Shown in pieces: positions 6,160 through 6,722 of a stretch of DNA of 6,722 nt. Location: assembly GCA_024278285.1 (NCBI GenBank), contig JAJRTM010000232.1, positions 1 through 6,722 of the forward strand, read 5' to 3'. This DNA comes from Planctomycetota bacterium (GTDB lineage Bacteria > Planctomycetota > Planctomycetia > Planctomycetales > Planctomycetaceae). Each line of letters begins with the position of its first letter. Positions within the stretch are counted from its first letter, which is position 1. The translations under genes were made by a program, and so were the position numbers. The notes below the pieces were generated by a model, which saw nothing but the letters and a program-made list of their open reading frames with translations, was not told the origin of the DNA and searched no databases.

Positions 6160-6722
6160 ATGGCAAAGAAAAAGACGGCTTCGAAAAAGACGACCCGCAA
6201 AGCTGCGGCGAAACAATCCAAACCTGCTCCAGCCAGTAAACGGGCAGTTAAGTTGCAGCAACCTGCGAAACGGGTTCCCGCAAAAAAAACTACCAAACCA
6301 ACGGCAAGCCGTAATGTGACTCCTGAAGTTGCTATTCGTCGTCTTGACAAGGAAATAGTAGATTTGCTGAATCGCAGGACGCAGGCGACGCTGAAACTGC
6401 TTCAGGAAAACCCGGTCCCGCGTGAAGCGTTGTTCGATCCCCATGCCGATGATGAACTTTGGCAAAAGCTGGATGGTTTGAATAAAGGGCCACTTCCTGC
6501 GTCTACCTTGCGTGCTGTTTTCCGTGAAGTGCTCAGTGCCGCCAAGCAGCAGGTCAAACGTCAACGGGTTGCGTATTTAGGACCACAATACAGTTTCACT
6601 CACTTTGCAGCGCTCGAGCGTTTTGGTTCGCACGCCGATCTTGTTGCGGTCAACACAATCGCGGCTGTGTTTGAAGAAGTAAATCGTGGTCATACCGAAT
6701 ACGGAATTGTCCCCATCGAAAA
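6160..6722 (+). CDS. pheA: PheA: chorismate mutase-like / prephenate dehydratase, 3' end beyond window
   Basis: The first 187 codons of a P-protein, the cytosolic enzyme making phenylpyruvate for phenylalanine synthesis. Residues 1-55 form a basic tail with 18 Lys/Arg and no Asp/Glu, rich in Ala, Pro and Thr. Residues about 56-132 are an AroQ-type mutase domain ([15 protein letters not shown] at 59-73, LNKGPL at 107-112, [12 protein letters not shown] at 117-128). Residues from 136 begin the dehydratase domain: [13 protein letters not shown] (136-148) and YGIVPIE (181-187). The catalytic TRD motif and the ACT domain, expected later, lie outside the window. The ATG at 6160 is chosen for AAAGAG about 8 nt upstream. 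In-frame TTG 6121, ATG 6124 and GTG 6154 are alternatives without a good ribosome site. By eye several mutase catalytic residues seem absent. Confidence 0.92.
   Translation, partial: MAKKKTASKKTTRKAAAKQSKPAPASKRAVKLQQPAKRVPAKKTTKPTASRNVTPEVAIRRLDKEIVDLLNRRTQATLKLLQENPVPREALFDPHADDELWQKLDGLNKGPLPASTLRAVFREVLSAAKQQVKRQRVAYLGPQYSFTHFAALERFGSHADLVAVNTIAAVFEEVNRGHTEYGIVPIE

Noticed and set aside
6136..6564. 142-codon open frame on the minus strand
   Set aside because: It is antisense to pheA, whose plus-strand translation shows clear chorismate mutase and prephenate dehydratase motifs.

Overview
The window most likely comes from a planctomycete (Planctomycetales-like) chromosome. This is an inference from two things. 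The spacers carry palindromic repeat remnants that I associate from memory with planctomycete genomes, and the chaperone and PheA sequences are bacterial with no Gram-positive or proteobacterial operon context (no grpE, dnaJ or hrcA next to dnaK, and no CIRCE element seen). Base composition looks close to balanced. No phage, insertion-sequence or RNA gene is visible.

Layout, left to right. 1-286 has no credible gene and holds two kinds of palindromic repeat, including a 148-bp element bounded by perfect 26-bp inverted arms. 287-693 (minus strand) is a compact hicB-hicA type II toxin-antitoxin pair in antitoxin-first order; the toxin has a TTG start overlapping the antitoxin stop. 744-3383 (minus) is clpB, the Hsp100 disaggregase. 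3384-3767 is a spacer filled with hairpin repeats, ending in the intrinsic terminator of dnaK. 3768-5681 (minus) is dnaK. 5682-6159 is a divergent control region. 6160-6722 (plus, cut by the window edge) is the start of pheA, a chorismate mutase-like/prephenate dehydratase protein with a lysine-rich N-terminal tail.

How the genes work together. DnaK and ClpB form the known bi-chaperone disaggregase: DnaK loads aggregates and activates ClpB through its middle domain, and ClpB threads the polypeptide through its pore. Here they lie in tandem but are separated by a strong terminator, so clpB probably has its own promoter. hicBA follows clpB by about 50 bp with no clear terminator between, so it may be reached by clpB read-through. 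pheA (phenylalanine biosynthesis) is divergent and functionally unrelated.

The most interesting observations are: (1) a sigma-54-like -24/-12 promoter ahead of dnaK with two upstream copies of a partly dyad-symmetric motif at typical enhancer distance, which would be an unusual way to control dnaK; (2) a PheA whose mutase domain appears by eye to lack several catalytic residues and which carries a histone-H1-like basic tail; (3) dense structured repeats in the spacers; (4) a possible internal GTG start in clpB for an N-domain-less isoform. I did not find a clearly new multi-gene system.
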